64,000 nt of DNA. It comes from JAMXLO01 sp963776505. GTDB taxonomy: Bacteria; Pseudomonadota; Alphaproteobacteria; Acetobacterales; Acetobacteraceae. The notes beneath the pieces are model-generated. The model ran no database searches and was not told the origin of the DNA. It saw only the letters and a program-made list of their open reading frames with translations. Location of the stretch: the NCBI GenBank assembly GCA_963776505.1, contig CAVZNH010000053.1, positions 124,001 to 188,000 of the forward strand. The letters run 5' to 3'. A program made the position numbers and the translations under genes. Below are positions 46,436 to 55,254 of this stretch, one piece after another. How positions within the stretch are numbered: position 1 is the first letter of the stretch; each line of letters starts with the position of its first letter.

Positions 46436-47551
46436 ATGCTGTTCAGTTGCCTGCCTTCCGATGCACGCATCCCCGGCCGGTTTCCCGGGCCGCCACATCC
46501 GCGCGGCAAGCACTTCACAGTCGACATCCATTGCCACGTACTGACCGAAGCGGCCGAAGCAATGTTCCGTGCGTCGGGCGCCGTCGATCGCCGGCCGCGC
46601 GAAGTGTTCGCCAATGCGCGCACGCGCGAGGTGAACCGTCAGCAGGTGGAACGGACGCGCGTGCAGTTCACTTCGGTGGAGAAGCGGCTCGCCGACATGG
46701 ACGTGATGGGGATCGACATCCAGGCGCTCACACCGGCGCCCAATCAGACCTATTACGACACGCCGCCCGACCTCGGCATCGCCACCGCACGCCTGATCAA
46801 CGACAACATCGCCGACATCGTGGCACGCCACCCGGATCGTTTCGTTGGCTTGGGCACGGTTCCGTTTCAGGCGCCCGAACTGGCGGTAGCCGAACTCGAG
46901 CGGCTACACCGATCGCTTGGGCTGCGCGGCATCGAGATGGCCACCAACGTCGCTGGCGAGGATCTGTCGGCCGAGCGCTTCCGCAGCATATTCGCCAAAG
47001 CCGAGGAACTCGGGCTGACGATCTTCATGCATCCCACCGGGTTCACCGAGGCGCGGCGCTTTGCCGATCATTACTTCACCAACGTGATCGGCAATCCGTT
47101 GGACACCACTGTGGCTGTGCATCACCTGATCTTCGGCGGCGTGCTGGAGCAATGTCCGGACTTGAAGCTGGTGCTGGCACACGGCGGCGGCTATCTGCCG
47201 GCCTATTCAGGCCGCATCGATCATGCCGCCAGTGCGCGCCCCGATTGCTGCGAGCAGATCCGCGCGGTGCCGACAGCGTATCTCAAGCGGCTATACTTAG
47301 ATTCTCTGGTATACACGCATCCGCAACTGGATTATCTCGTGCGGCAGTACGGTGCCGACCATGTTCTGATGGGCACGGACTATCCCGCCGACATGGGCGA
47401 GGTGGACCCGATCGGATTTATTGAAGGCGCGGGTGGGCTGAATGCAGAGGAACGCGCCGCGATCCTTGGCCTGAATGCCGCGCGGCTGCTGGGGATTGCG
47501 GTGCCGCCAGACGTGACCGAGATTGCTTCGTCGCTTCGCTCCTCGCAATGA
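46436..47551 (+). CDS. Amidohydrolase family 2 protein (ACMSD-like)
   Basis: A 371-residue metal-dependent TIM-barrel protein. The first metal motif is FTVDIHCHVLTEAAEAM (HxH), later metal or catalytic residues are in LGLTIFMHPTGF, LVLAHGGGYLPAYSGR and HVLMGTDYPADM (terminal Asp). This order matches the aminocarboxymuconate-semialdehyde decarboxylase/hydratase branch of Pfam Amidohydro_2. It starts at the base after the preceding stop. The last dozen codons (EIASSLRSSQ) are read from a dispersed palindromic repeat at 47519, so the C-terminus may be an accidental extension. Confidence 0.88.
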   Translation: MLFSCLPSDARIPGRFPGPPHPRGKHFTVDIHCHVLTEAAEAMFRASGAVDRRPREVFANARTREVNRQQVERTRVQFTSVEKRLADMDVMGIDIQALTPAPNQTYYDTPPDLGIATARLINDNIADIVARHPDRFVGLGTVPFQAPELAVAELERLHRSLGLRGIEMATNVAGEDLSAERFRSIFAKAEELGLTIFMHPTGFTEARRFADHYFTNVIGNPLDTTVAVHHLIFGGVLEQCPDLKLVLAHGGGYLPAYSGRIDHAASARPDCCEQIRAVPTAYLKRLYLDSLVYTHPQLDYLVRQYGADHVLMGTDYPADMGEVDPIGFIEGAGGLNAEERAAILGLNAARLLGIAVPPDVTEIASSLRSSQ

Positions 47552-47553
47552 CA
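47519..47553. repeat. Dispersed palindromic repeat, copy 1
   Basis: GAGATTGCTTCGTCGCTTCG followed by CTCCTCGCAATGACA is a reverse-orientation copy of the same intergenic repeat found at 53588 and 63567 (GTCATTGCGAGCGAAGCGAA). The stop codon of the amidohydrolase gene lies inside it. Confidence 0.6.
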
Positions 47554-47563
47554 TGCGGTGGCG

Positions 47564-48824
47564 TCAGTTGCTGAACCCCATCGCCTCGTCATAGGCGCGC
47601 CTGTACTGCTTCCGGTTGGCCCACGAGAAACGGGAACTCGCGGCGGGGCGCGATGCCTGGTCGTTCCCGCTCGATCTCGTCGCGTGTCAGGCCTTCAACG
47701 AACTGCTTGCGGCCGATGATCGGCAGAGTGATGCAGCGGTTCAACTCCGGATCGCGCACGATCGCCGTCGGCTCGCCGCCGGAAGCGACCGTATCGAGGT
47801 CCCGGAAGAAGCGCTGGCGCATCATGATGATGCCGCGGTCGCTGCGCCCCAGATGTTCGCGCTTGCGGTCGGTGATCGCGCCCTGTCCGACCCAGCCAAC
47901 GAAATCCTGGTTCATGATGTGGCTGGTGATCCAGCGCCCGGTCTTCTCATCGACGATTGGCGAGTACCAGTAAGGGATGCTGTTCTGAACGTAGGGTTCG
48001 CGATCCTTCGGCACACGCGTGAAGAACCAGCCGACGCTCAGCGTGTTCGTGTCGTCGATCGGCACGCGCCACTCGAAGTGATTGCCGGTGAACAGTGCGT
48101 TCGGCCACAGGCAGACACGGCCGACCGTCCATAGCTGACTGGTCTCGTCTGAGTCCTCGCGCACGCGGCGATAGACCAGGCCATAGTCGAACTCATCGAA
48201 TGCCAGCTTGAGATGGCGTGGCGCATAGGGGCCGTTGTGCCCCGCCAGCCGGCTTCCCCAGTTGTCGTGCATCCACTCGAAATGCACCGGGTCGATCGAG
48301 TTCTCCTGGCATTGGAACCAGTTGCAGGGAACGGTCGAGAACACGATCTGCACGAATCCGTTGCCCCAGCAGAAGGGTTCCCAGTTCGGCACCAGCGGCG
48401 CAGGCTCCGGCCCCAGATAAGCCCAAAGCAATCCCGCCTTCGCCTCGACGGGATACGCTCGGATGCGGATTTGGTCGCGAAAGCGGATCTGCGGTGCGTC
48501 GATGTCCTCGAACGGCTGCTCGCGGCAGGCGCCGGTTTCGTCGAACATCCAGCCGTGGTAGTTGCAGCGCAGACCGCACTGTTCGACGATGCCGTAGCTG
48601 AGATCGGCGCTGCGGTGCGGGCAGTGGCGTTCCAGCAGACCGTAGTTGCCCGAAAGATCCTTGTACAGCACGAGGTCTTCCCCAAACAGCCGCACTGCCT
48701 TGGTGGGGTTGTCCTCCAGTTCGGCGACCGCCGCGATCGGCTGCCAATAGCGGCGCAACAGCGAACCCATCTTTGTGCCGGGGCTGACCTCGGTCAGCAG
48801 CCGGTTGCGTTCGTCGCTCAACAT
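47564..48824 (-). CDS. Rieske-type aromatic ring-hydroxylating oxygenase, large subunit, frameshifted
   Basis: About 419 residues. The Rieske 2Fe-2S ligands are in ERHCPHRSADL (C-x-H) and GLRCNYHGW (C-x2-H). The mononuclear iron motif is ENSIDPVHFEWMHDNWG (D-x2-H-x4-H). The C-terminus is broken at CCC 47620-47622; removing one base restores LVANRKQYRRAYDEAMGFSN to a stop at 47564. The enzyme is probably a mono- or dioxygenase acting on an aromatic or alicyclic acid and would need a separate reductase, not seen nearby. ATG 48824 overlaps the stop of the NHL-repeat gene by four bases. Confidence 0.88.
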
Positions 48825-49780
48825 CAGGCGAGCTTCACCAGTTTCTGCATGCAGCGGATATCCTGTTCCGGTGCGATCGGCGTGCCGCGGTTGCGCATCG
48901 CGGTGCGCGCCACCTCGCCCACATAGATATCGCCGCGTGAATCGATCGCCACGCCATGCGGGGCGATGAACTGGCTCGCGCGCTCGCGCGTTGCGTCGCC
49001 GAGACGCGCGATCGGCTTGCCCTCATGCGTTACGATGCTGACGCGAGGTCCGATACCGGGCGATTTCGCGTTCACCGCCATGCCGGGACCGCTCTCGCCG
49101 ATATAGGCGAGCGGGTTGCGTCCGCGCGTCATGCACAGCCCACACGGTCGATGCAGGTTGTTCCACTGCGCGTGATACTTGCCCTTGCCGTCGAACACCT
49201 GCACACGATGGTTCTCACGATCAGCCACGTATATCCATCCGTCCTCGTCGCAGCATATATTGTGCACGACGTTGAACGCGCCCGGATCGGTGCCCGGCTC
49301 GCCCCAGGAGAACTGCAGCTTGCCGTTCGGCGAGTATTTGTGCACGCGGGCGTTGCCGTAGCCGTCGGCGACGTAGAGGTCGCCTTCGGGCGACAGCGCG
49401 GTGTGCGTGCAGCGGTTGAACGGATCGCCGCCATACATCGGTGCCGGTTCGCCGGGCACGCCGATCTCAAGCAGCAGTTTTCCCTCGAGTGTCAGCCGCC
49501 GCACCGTATGGTCGCCATCGTCGGTGCAGTAGATCGTATCGTCAGGTGCCAGGTGCACACCGTGCGGGCGCCTGAACAGACCTTCGCCCCAGGAACGCAG
49601 GAAATTCCCTTCGCGATCGAAAACCATCATCGGGTGCTCGCTACGGGCAAAGACGTAGACATTGTCCTTGCTGTCCACGCCCACCGCGGCGACTTCGCCG
49701 TAGTGCCAGCCGTCAGGTAACTTGCCCCAGTTCTCAATCACCTCGTATCGATGCTCACCGGAACCGACTATGATTGCCAT
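48824..49780 (-). CDS. NHL-repeat beta-propeller protein (PAL/SMP-30-like)
   Basis: A 318-residue six-bladed propeller. Repeats contain GVDSKDNVYVFAR, LAPDDTIYCTDDGDHTVRRL, LSPEGDLYVADGYGNARVHKYS, EDGWIYVADRENHRVQVF and IDSRGDIYVGEVA. The PAL-like pattern of peptidyl-alpha-hydroxyglycine lyase is recognisable, but a lactonase-like role is also possible. GGGAGGTGGCC directly precedes ATG 49780. It lies between a hydrolase gene and the Rieske oxygenase, and its stop overlaps the oxygenase ATG. Confidence 0.8.
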   Translation of the reverse strand: MAIIVGSGEHRYEVIENWGKLPDGWHYGEVAAVGVDSKDNVYVFARSEHPMMVFDREGNFLRSWGEGLFRRPHGVHLAPDDTIYCTDDGDHTVRRLTLEGKLLLEIGVPGEPAPMYGGDPFNRCTHTALSPEGDLYVADGYGNARVHKYSPNGKLQFSWGEPGTDPGAFNVVHNICCDEDGWIYVADRENHRVQVFDGKGKYHAQWNNLHRPCGLCMTRGRNPLAYIGESGPGMAVNAKSPGIGPRVSIVTHEGKPIARLGDATRERASQFIAPHGVAIDSRGDIYVGEVARTAMRNRGTPIAPEQDIRCMQKLVKLA

Positions 49781-49791
49781 GGCCACCTCCC

Positions 49792-50556
49792 TTATGCCGC
49801 CTTGCGGGTCTCCTTCGGCGTGTGCCGTTCGAGGAAAGCCAGCACGCGGCGCGACTGCTCATCCAGATGCTCAGGCCCGCGCCAGTCTTCCAGCACTTCG
49901 ATGCCCGGCAGCAGTTGCGCAAGTTCCGCCGATGTTACGGCGGGATGCGGCTTGTCGATGCCTGGCAGCAGAAAGGTCGGCACTCTGCATCGGCGGCAGA
50001 ATTCACGGCTGACGCAGAACACGAACTCGCCGCCCCACATGTTCTTGCCGAACGCAGCGATCTTCGCGTCGTCGAGCTGCGGGCGTTCGGCTTTCTGCTC
50101 CTTGGCCCACTCTGCGAAACTCTCCGGGAAATACTCTGGATGATCAGGATGCAGGCCGATCGGGTTCTGCAGCACCGCGGCAGTGACGCGCTCGGGTGCG
50201 ATCTCGCAAAGCTTCAGGCAGAAGCTGCCGCCAATGCAGCCGCCCAGCGTGTGAAACCGGCGGAAGCCGAGATGATCCATCAGCGCGAGATGATCGGCGG
50301 CGTAGGTGTGCCAGCCGTGGTTGGCCTCGATCGCAGTGCGTGAACGTCCGGCGTTGCGCTGGTCCATCGCGATGACGCGATAGTTGCCAGCGAGCGACTG
50401 CGTCCAGTCACTCCATGGCCGCGGCGGGCCGTCGACCGGATCGTGCCACATTTCGGCGCGTGAGCGCATGCCGCCTGGCGCGAACAGCAGGATGGGATAG
50501 CCCTGGCCGTATTCCTCGTAATAGATCTCGCCGTCCGGCCGCCTCAGAACGGGCAT
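49792..50556 (-). CDS. Alpha/beta hydrolase with a Cys nucleophile
   Basis: A 254-residue protein of the fold: MPVLRRPDGEIYYEEYGQGY, oxyanion-type LLFAPGGMRS, MDQRNAGRS. The nucleophile elbow reads TLGGCIGGSF, so Cys replaces the usual Ser (G-x-C-x-G, as in dienelactone hydrolase). The acid is probably in LPGIDKPHP and the His in GPEHLDE. The first gene of the hydrolase/NHL/Rieske trio; the NHL gene starts 11 bp after its stop. A hydrolytic step upstream or downstream of the oxygenase is plausible. Confidence 0.8.
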   Translation of the reverse strand: MPVLRRPDGEIYYEEYGQGYPILLFAPGGMRSRAEMWHDPVDGPPRPWSDWTQSLAGNYRVIAMDQRNAGRSRTAIEANHGWHTYAADHLALMDHLGFRRFHTLGGCIGGSFCLKLCEIAPERVTAAVLQNPIGLHPDHPEYFPESFAEWAKEQKAERPQLDDAKIAAFGKNMWGGEFVFCVSREFCRRCRVPTFLLPGIDKPHPAVTSAELAQLLPGIEVLEDWRGPEHLDEQSRRVLAFLERHTPKETRKAA

Positions 50557-50774
50557 GATGGTCTCCTCTCCGATCGATTTTGCGCGAGCCTATCACCGGG
50601 TCAGCGAGCAGGACCAGTGTGCGCGAAAACAAGCGTATTGCTGGAATTGCGAGTGAGGCCTAGCCTCTCCGCAAAATTGCGAAAGGGAGCTGGCGCGACA
50701 GCCGGTTCATTCGTAATCGGCGCGCCGCAACGGCCCTCATTCGACAAGATTTTGCCTGATGAGGAGGAAGAGCG

Positions 50775-52535
50775 ATGACGTACGATCTGCTGATCAAGAA
50801 TGCCCGTGTCGTGGACGGTTCCGGCGAGCCGTCATTCCAGGCGGACGTGGCGGTAAACCAAGGAAAGATTGTCGGCGTAGGGAAATATAACGGCGGCGCC
50901 AAGCGCACCATCGACGCCGCCGGGCGGGTGGTCGCGCCTGGATTCATCGATCACCACACGCACTTCGATCCGCAGGCACTGTGGGATCCGTATTGCGGTT
51001 CCTCGGTTCAGAACGGCCACACCACGATCCTGGTCGGTCAGTGCGGCCAGGTCATCGCGCCGGCTCGGCCTGGCGACCATGACTGGTATCTTGAGTTCTT
51101 CGCGGAAGCCGAGGCCATCCCGATGAGCGTGATGCGCCAGGGCATCGACTTCACCTGGGAGTCGGTCGCCGAGTACATGGACGCACTCGGCAAGCGGCGC
51201 GGCTGCAATGTGGGCACACTGGTGGGTCATTCGGGAATCCGCCGCTATGTGATGGGTGAGGCAGCCTCGGAGCGAGCCGAAGCAACGCCCGAAGAACTTG
51301 CCCAGATGAAGCGGCTGATCAGCGACGCGATGTACGCCGGCGCGCTGGGGTTCAGCACCTCACCGCTAGGTCGCGGCGATCCCGCCGGTGTCGGTACCGA
51401 TGCGGAGCGGCTGGCACTCGCCGATGTGCTTGGCGAGCTAGGGACCGGTGTCATGCAGGTCTCAGGCGGCGCTCCCGGCGGCACAAAGGCGACACGCCAG
51501 ATGGCCCGCGACCTTGCCGCGCGCACCGGTCGCCCGACCATCTATAATCTCGTCACCCAGCCAATCGAACGCCCCGAGGAATGGCAGGAGCATCTGCGCT
51601 GGCTGGAGGATGCATTCCACTCGGGCGCCCGCTGCTACGGCTCCTGCGTCTCCGTCGTCGCCGGCCCGATCTTCGATCTGCGGCTCGGACTCGACGTTCC
51701 GCAGGATGAGGATCTGACCAATCCAAACAGCCTGTTCGCCGGCATGCCGACCTGGGACAAGGTCATGGCGCTGCCGTACCAGGAGCGGATGAAGGCTTTC
51801 CGCGACCCAGAAACCCGCAAGTCCCTCAGCGCCGAGGCGGTGGAAGGCACTGTGGCGCAGGAGAGGCCTGGCACCGACCGGCGCGGTCGCGCGCGCGGCT
51901 TCTTCAACCGGCGCTGGGACCTTGTGCAGGTCTTCATGACCCAGCACGAGCGGAACCGCGGGCTCGAGGGCAAGAGCGTCGCACAGATCGCCCAGGAGCA
52001 GGGCAAGAGCGTGATGGATGCGTTCCTCGATCTGTCGCTGGACGAAGATCTGCAAACCTTCTTCATCGGCGTTGACCGCAACACCGATCCGGCAGCGCAG
52101 AAGCAGATCCTCGGCTCGCCCTATACGGTGATTGGCACAAGCGATGGCGGCGCACGTCCGCACTCGGCCGACCGCCATGAATACAGCACCAATCTGCTGG
52201 GACATTGGGTGCGCGAACAGCAGATCATGTCGCTCGAGGAGGCGGTGCACCGGCTCACCGGCAGGACCGCGTTGATGCACGACATGGACGACCGCGGCTT
52301 TGTCGCCCCGGGGAAGGTGGCGGATCTGGTCATCTTCAATCCTGACACGATCGCACCGAAGCCGCGCGTGCCCGTGAACGACATGCCGGCCGGAGGGGCG
52401 CGGGTGAAGCGCGACGCCGTCGGGATCGACTATGTTGTCGTCAACGGCACGGTGCTGCTGGACAACGGCGAACTGACCGACGCGCTTCCGGGTCAGATCG
52501 TTCGCGGTCCGCTGCATCGGGCCAACCACCCGTAG
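50775..52535 (+). CDS. N-acyl-D-amino-acid deacylase/D-aminoacylase family amidohydrolase
   Basis: A 586-residue metal-dependent amidohydrolase. The start MTYDLLIKNARVVDGSGEPSF is the usual beta-sandwich; the HxH motif is GFIDHHTHFDPQALWDPYCG, later active-site regions are LVGHSGIRRYVMG, GALGFSTSPLG, SGGAPGGTKA, HEYSTNLLGHWVRE and a C-terminal sandwich (KVADLVIFNPDTIAPK). Members hydrolyse N-acyl-D-amino acids or dihydropyrimidine-like cyclic amides; the large size fits the DAA-like branch. AGGAGG is upstream of ATG 50775. It is divergent from the Cys-hydrolase gene. Confidence 0.88.
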   Translation: MTYDLLIKNARVVDGSGEPSFQADVAVNQGKIVGVGKYNGGAKRTIDAAGRVVAPGFIDHHTHFDPQALWDPYCGSSVQNGHTTILVGQCGQVIAPARPGDHDWYLEFFAEAEAIPMSVMRQGIDFTWESVAEYMDALGKRRGCNVGTLVGHSGIRRYVMGEAASERAEATPEELAQMKRLISDAMYAGALGFSTSPLGRGDPAGVGTDAERLALADVLGELGTGVMQVSGGAPGGTKATRQMARDLAARTGRPTIYNLVTQPIERPEEWQEHLRWLEDAFHSGARCYGSCVSVVAGPIFDLRLGLDVPQDEDLTNPNSLFAGMPTWDKVMALPYQERMKAFRDPETRKSLSAEAVEGTVAQERPGTDRRGRARGFFNRRWDLVQVFMTQHERNRGLEGKSVAQIAQEQGKSVMDAFLDLSLDEDLQTFFIGVDRNTDPAAQKQILGSPYTVIGTSDGGARPHSADRHEYSTNLLGHWVREQQIMSLEEAVHRLTGRTALMHDMDDRGFVAPGKVADLVIFNPDTIAPKPRVPVNDMPAGGARVKRDAVGIDYVVVNGTVLLDNGELTDALPGQIVRGPLHRANHP

Positions 52536-52543
52536 CGTCGGCA

Positions 52544-52581
52544 CCGAGCCCCTCCGCTGGTTGATTGCGGGAGGGGCTCGG
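52544..52581. terminator. Strong 12-bp stem hairpin between the aminoacylase and MetX-like genes
   Basis: CCGAGCCCCTCC (52544-52555) pairs perfectly with GGAGGGGCTCGG (52570-52581) around a 14-nt loop. No T-run follows, and the ribosome-binding site of the next gene (AAGGAG) starts just after. It may be an attenuator or mRNA-stabilising stem rather than a classical terminator. Confidence 0.5.
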
Positions 52582-52601
52582 GGCTCCGCAAGGAGAACGG
52601 C

Positions 52602-53603
52602 ATGAGCGAGACCCAGCACGCGAGCTTCACCTTCGCCGATTTCCGGCTGCAGAACGGCGAGGTGATGCCGGAGGTCACCATCGCGTACTGCACGCGCGGC
52701 AGGCTCGCGGCGGATGGTCGCAACGCGGTGCTGGTGACGCACGGCTATACCAGCGGACACCGTATGATCGAATCGGGCGCGGGTTCGTCCGAAGGCTCGT
52801 GGAGCACGCTGGTCGGGCCGGGCGCGCCGATCGATACCGATCGCTGCTTCGTGGTGTGCTCCAACATGCTGGGGTCCAGCTACGGCTCGACCAACGCCGC
52901 GACGCGCGATCCGCGCACCGGACGCCCGTATGGCTCGCGCTTCCCGAACATCACCGTGGCCGACATCGTGACCGCGCAGCGCCGGCTGCTGCACCATCTC
53001 GGCGTGAAGCATATGCGCGCGGTGGTGGGCCCGTCATACGGTGGGTTCCAGGCATTCCAGTGGGCGGTGACGTTTCCCGACGACATGGACGGCGTTGTCC
53101 CGGTGGTGTCTTCGCCGCGCGCGCAAAGCCGCGACCGCGTGGCGACGCTTCTGGCTCGGTTCGAGCAGAACCCGAACTGGCACGGCGGCGATTACTACGA
53201 CACGCCGGGCATGTTCGACAGCCTGCTGGCACTGCGGGTGGAGACGCTGAAGCGCTATGGCATGAACGCGTCTGAGGCGGAGATCACGCGGCTGGCGTCG
53301 GTGTGGGCGAAGCAGTTCGACGCGAACTCGCTGCTGATCCTGGGCCGGGCGATGGAGGCATACGACGTGACGCCGGAGCTGCACCGTATCCGCGTGCCGG
53401 TGCTGTATGTGCTGTCGCGCACGGACGAGCTGTTTCCACCGAGTCTGGCGCCTGGTGTGATGGCCAGCTTGCACGACGCCGGCGTTGAAGCGAGCTATTT
53501 CGAGATCGACAGCGAACTGGGTCACCTCGCATCCGGCGCCGATGCTGCGAAATGGGCGTCGGCGCTGCAGGAGTTCATGCAGAAGTTGTCATCGCGAGCG
53601 TAG
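52602..53603 (+). CDS. Alpha/beta hydrolase, homoserine O-acetyltransferase (MetX)-like family
   Basis: A 333-residue protein. The MetX-type landmarks are EVTIAYCTRGRLAADGRNAVLVTHGYTS, the nucleophile elbow VVGPSYGGFQAFQWAV (G-P-S-Y-G-G), CSNMLGSSYGSTNAATRDP and the terminal His in ELGHLASG. True MetX enzymes usually have HALTGDSH near the start, absent here, so this is a homologue of unclear substrate rather than a definite acetyltransferase. CAAGGAGAACGGC precedes the ATG. The last codons overlap a repeat copy. Confidence 0.8.
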   Translation: MSETQHASFTFADFRLQNGEVMPEVTIAYCTRGRLAADGRNAVLVTHGYTSGHRMIESGAGSSEGSWSTLVGPGAPIDTDRCFVVCSNMLGSSYGSTNAATRDPRTGRPYGSRFPNITVADIVTAQRRLLHHLGVKHMRAVVGPSYGGFQAFQWAVTFPDDMDGVVPVVSSPRAQSRDRVATLLARFEQNPNWHGGDYYDTPGMFDSLLALRVETLKRYGMNASEAEITRLASVWAKQFDANSLLILGRAMEAYDVTPELHRIRVPVLYVLSRTDELFPPSLAPGVMASLHDAGVEASYFEIDSELGHLASGADAAKWASALQEFMQKLSSRA

Positions 53604-53610
53604 CGAAGCA
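53588..53610. repeat. Dispersed palindromic repeat, copy 2 (partial)
   Basis: GTCATCGCGAGCGTAGCGAA followed by GCA matches most positions of the copy at 63567. It overlaps the end of the MetX-like gene. Confidence 0.5.
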
Positions 53611-53618
53611 CCAAGAAT

Positions 53619-54818
53619 TCAATCGGCTTTCGACCTCGCCGAGGTGCCACCCAGCAGATGGCCAAGCGGCATGAGCCACTCGATGTGGTCACACACGATC
53701 TTGGTGACCGCCAGCAGAGGCATCGAGAGCAACGCTCCTGGTATGCCCCACAGCCAGTCCCAGAACATCAGTGATGAAATCACCATGACCGGGTTCAGGG
53801 TGAAGCGACGCGCGAGCAGCATTGGCGTGATCGTCTCGCCTTCCAGCACATGGATTCCGAGGTAAATCGCCGCGGGAAGCAAGGCTTGCCAGATGGATGC
53901 GAAGGTGAAGACGCCGACGAAGAAAAAGATCACCATTCCGGTCACTGGGCCGATGATCGGAATGTAGTTGAGCAGGAAGGCTAAGGTTCCGAACAGGAGC
54001 GGGTCTGGCATTCCCAGGAGCCAGACCGCCAATCCGGCGAACAGCCCGACCAGCGCGTTCATCAGCGTGATCGTCAGCAGGTAACGCGATATGTTGTCCT
54101 CGATCTCAGTCACGATCGAGACCGCCCGGCGCTTTTCGTCGAAATGCGGCAGTATCTCGACAAATCGGCGCAGCAACGTATCGCTCGATGCCAGGAAGAA
54201 AAACAGGAGCAGCATCAAGGTGAAGCCCTCACCCAGGAAGGCGCGGCCACCTTGCAGAACCGATGAGCCGATACCCATGAGGCTGCCACCAACATCGGCG
54301 GATTGCGATGCTGCCGGGCCGGGAGGGGGCGCGTTCTGAGCAGCCGGCTGGTCGCCGCTCTGCGACATCAGATTTTGCAGTTGCTGCACGCCGTGTTGCA
54401 CCAATCGGATTGGCTTCTCGAGAAACCGCAGTTTATCGACCAAAGCGGGCAGCGATTGCGGAGCTTTGGCGATCCAACCGGAGGCCGGGACGGACAGCGC
54501 ATAACCCATCGCCCCCACAACGCTGAACAACGCGACGATCAGCAGCAGCGCCGCGATCATTCGCGGAATGCGCAATCGACGGTTCAGCAGGCGCATCGCC
54601 GGGCCCAGCACCAGCGCCAGGACCAGCGCCAGCACGAAGGGTAGGATGATCGCCGCAGCGAAGAACAGCGTATAGAGCACGGCCAGCACGGTCAGGATAA
54701 TGAGGCAGACCTGCCCGATGCTCGTCGAGGAGCGTTCCAGAACCTTTTGTGCCCTGCGTACCTTGGCGCGTTCCTCATCGTCAGAGGATGCTTGCGCAAT
54801 GGTTGGATCCTGGACCAT
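53619..54818 (-). CDS. AI-2E family transporter (PerM-like)
   Basis: A 399-residue membrane protein with eight predicted helices. The N-terminus is acidic and hydrophilic (MVQDPTIAQASSDDEER). The family hallmark segment GMPDPLLFGTLAFLLNYIPIIGPVTG is followed by LGIHVLEGETITPMLLARRFTLNPVMVISSL. Members export small molecules; substrate claims beyond autoinducer-2 are weak. A Pro/Ala/Ser/Gln insertion (about residues 155-180: QSGDQPAAQNAPPPGPAAS) sits in the periplasmic loop. It is convergent with the MetX-like gene. Confidence 0.88.
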   Translation of the reverse strand: MVQDPTIAQASSDDEERAKVRRAQKVLERSSTSIGQVCLIILTVLAVLYTLFFAAAIILPFVLALVLALVLGPAMRLLNRRLRIPRMIAALLLIVALFSVVGAMGYALSVPASGWIAKAPQSLPALVDKLRFLEKPIRLVQHGVQQLQNLMSQSGDQPAAQNAPPPGPAASQSADVGGSLMGIGSSVLQGGRAFLGEGFTLMLLLFFFLASSDTLLRRFVEILPHFDEKRRAVSIVTEIEDNISRYLLTITLMNALVGLFAGLAVWLLGMPDPLLFGTLAFLLNYIPIIGPVTGMVIFFFVGVFTFASIWQALLPAAIYLGIHVLEGETITPMLLARRFTLNPVMVISSLMFWDWLWGIPGALLSMPLLAVTKIVCDHIEWLMPLGHLLGGTSARSKAD

Positions 54819-54922
54819 GCTGTTCTCCCCTGTGCGGCGGCCGATTTCCGGCGGTTATGGCATTCCGTTGACCCGGGCAGGCACCCGTGCATAGAACCTC
54901 CCTTACAGGGGGCACGAATGCC

Positions 54923-55199
54923 ATGACCAGAGCAGAATTCGAGGCGGTTCTTCGTGATGAAGGCTATGAGGTGAGCGAAGGGGAGATTCGAACCCAACGT
55001 GCATCGCGACGCGCACGCGCATGGGTTTGACGCGCGCGTGTTCGTGCTCGACGGGTCGATCACGCTCGTCTTCGGCGAGGACAGGGTAACTTACGGGCCG
55101 GGTGACTCCTGCAGCGTTCCGGCAGGGACAATGCATGAGGAGCACACGGAAGCAGGCGGCGTTCGCTACGTCGCGGGACGACGATCAGCGTCCGCCTAA
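54923..55199 (+). CDS. Small cupin-domain protein, frameshifted
   Basis: Starts MTRAEFEAVLRDEGYEVSEG. An extra T at 54987-54988 breaks the frame; removing it gives EIEPNVHRDAHAHGFDARVF, followed by VLDGSITLVFGEDRVTYGPG and DSCSVPAGTMHEEHTEAGGV. The His pattern (HAH, then MHEEH) is the cupin metal site. About 91 residues. It is probably a small metal-binding cupin of unknown role. Confidence 0.75.
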
Positions 55200-55254
55200 T
55201 GGCCACGGCGGAGCGTGATCCGCCGCACGACGTCCAGGAATGGAGATACTTCCC

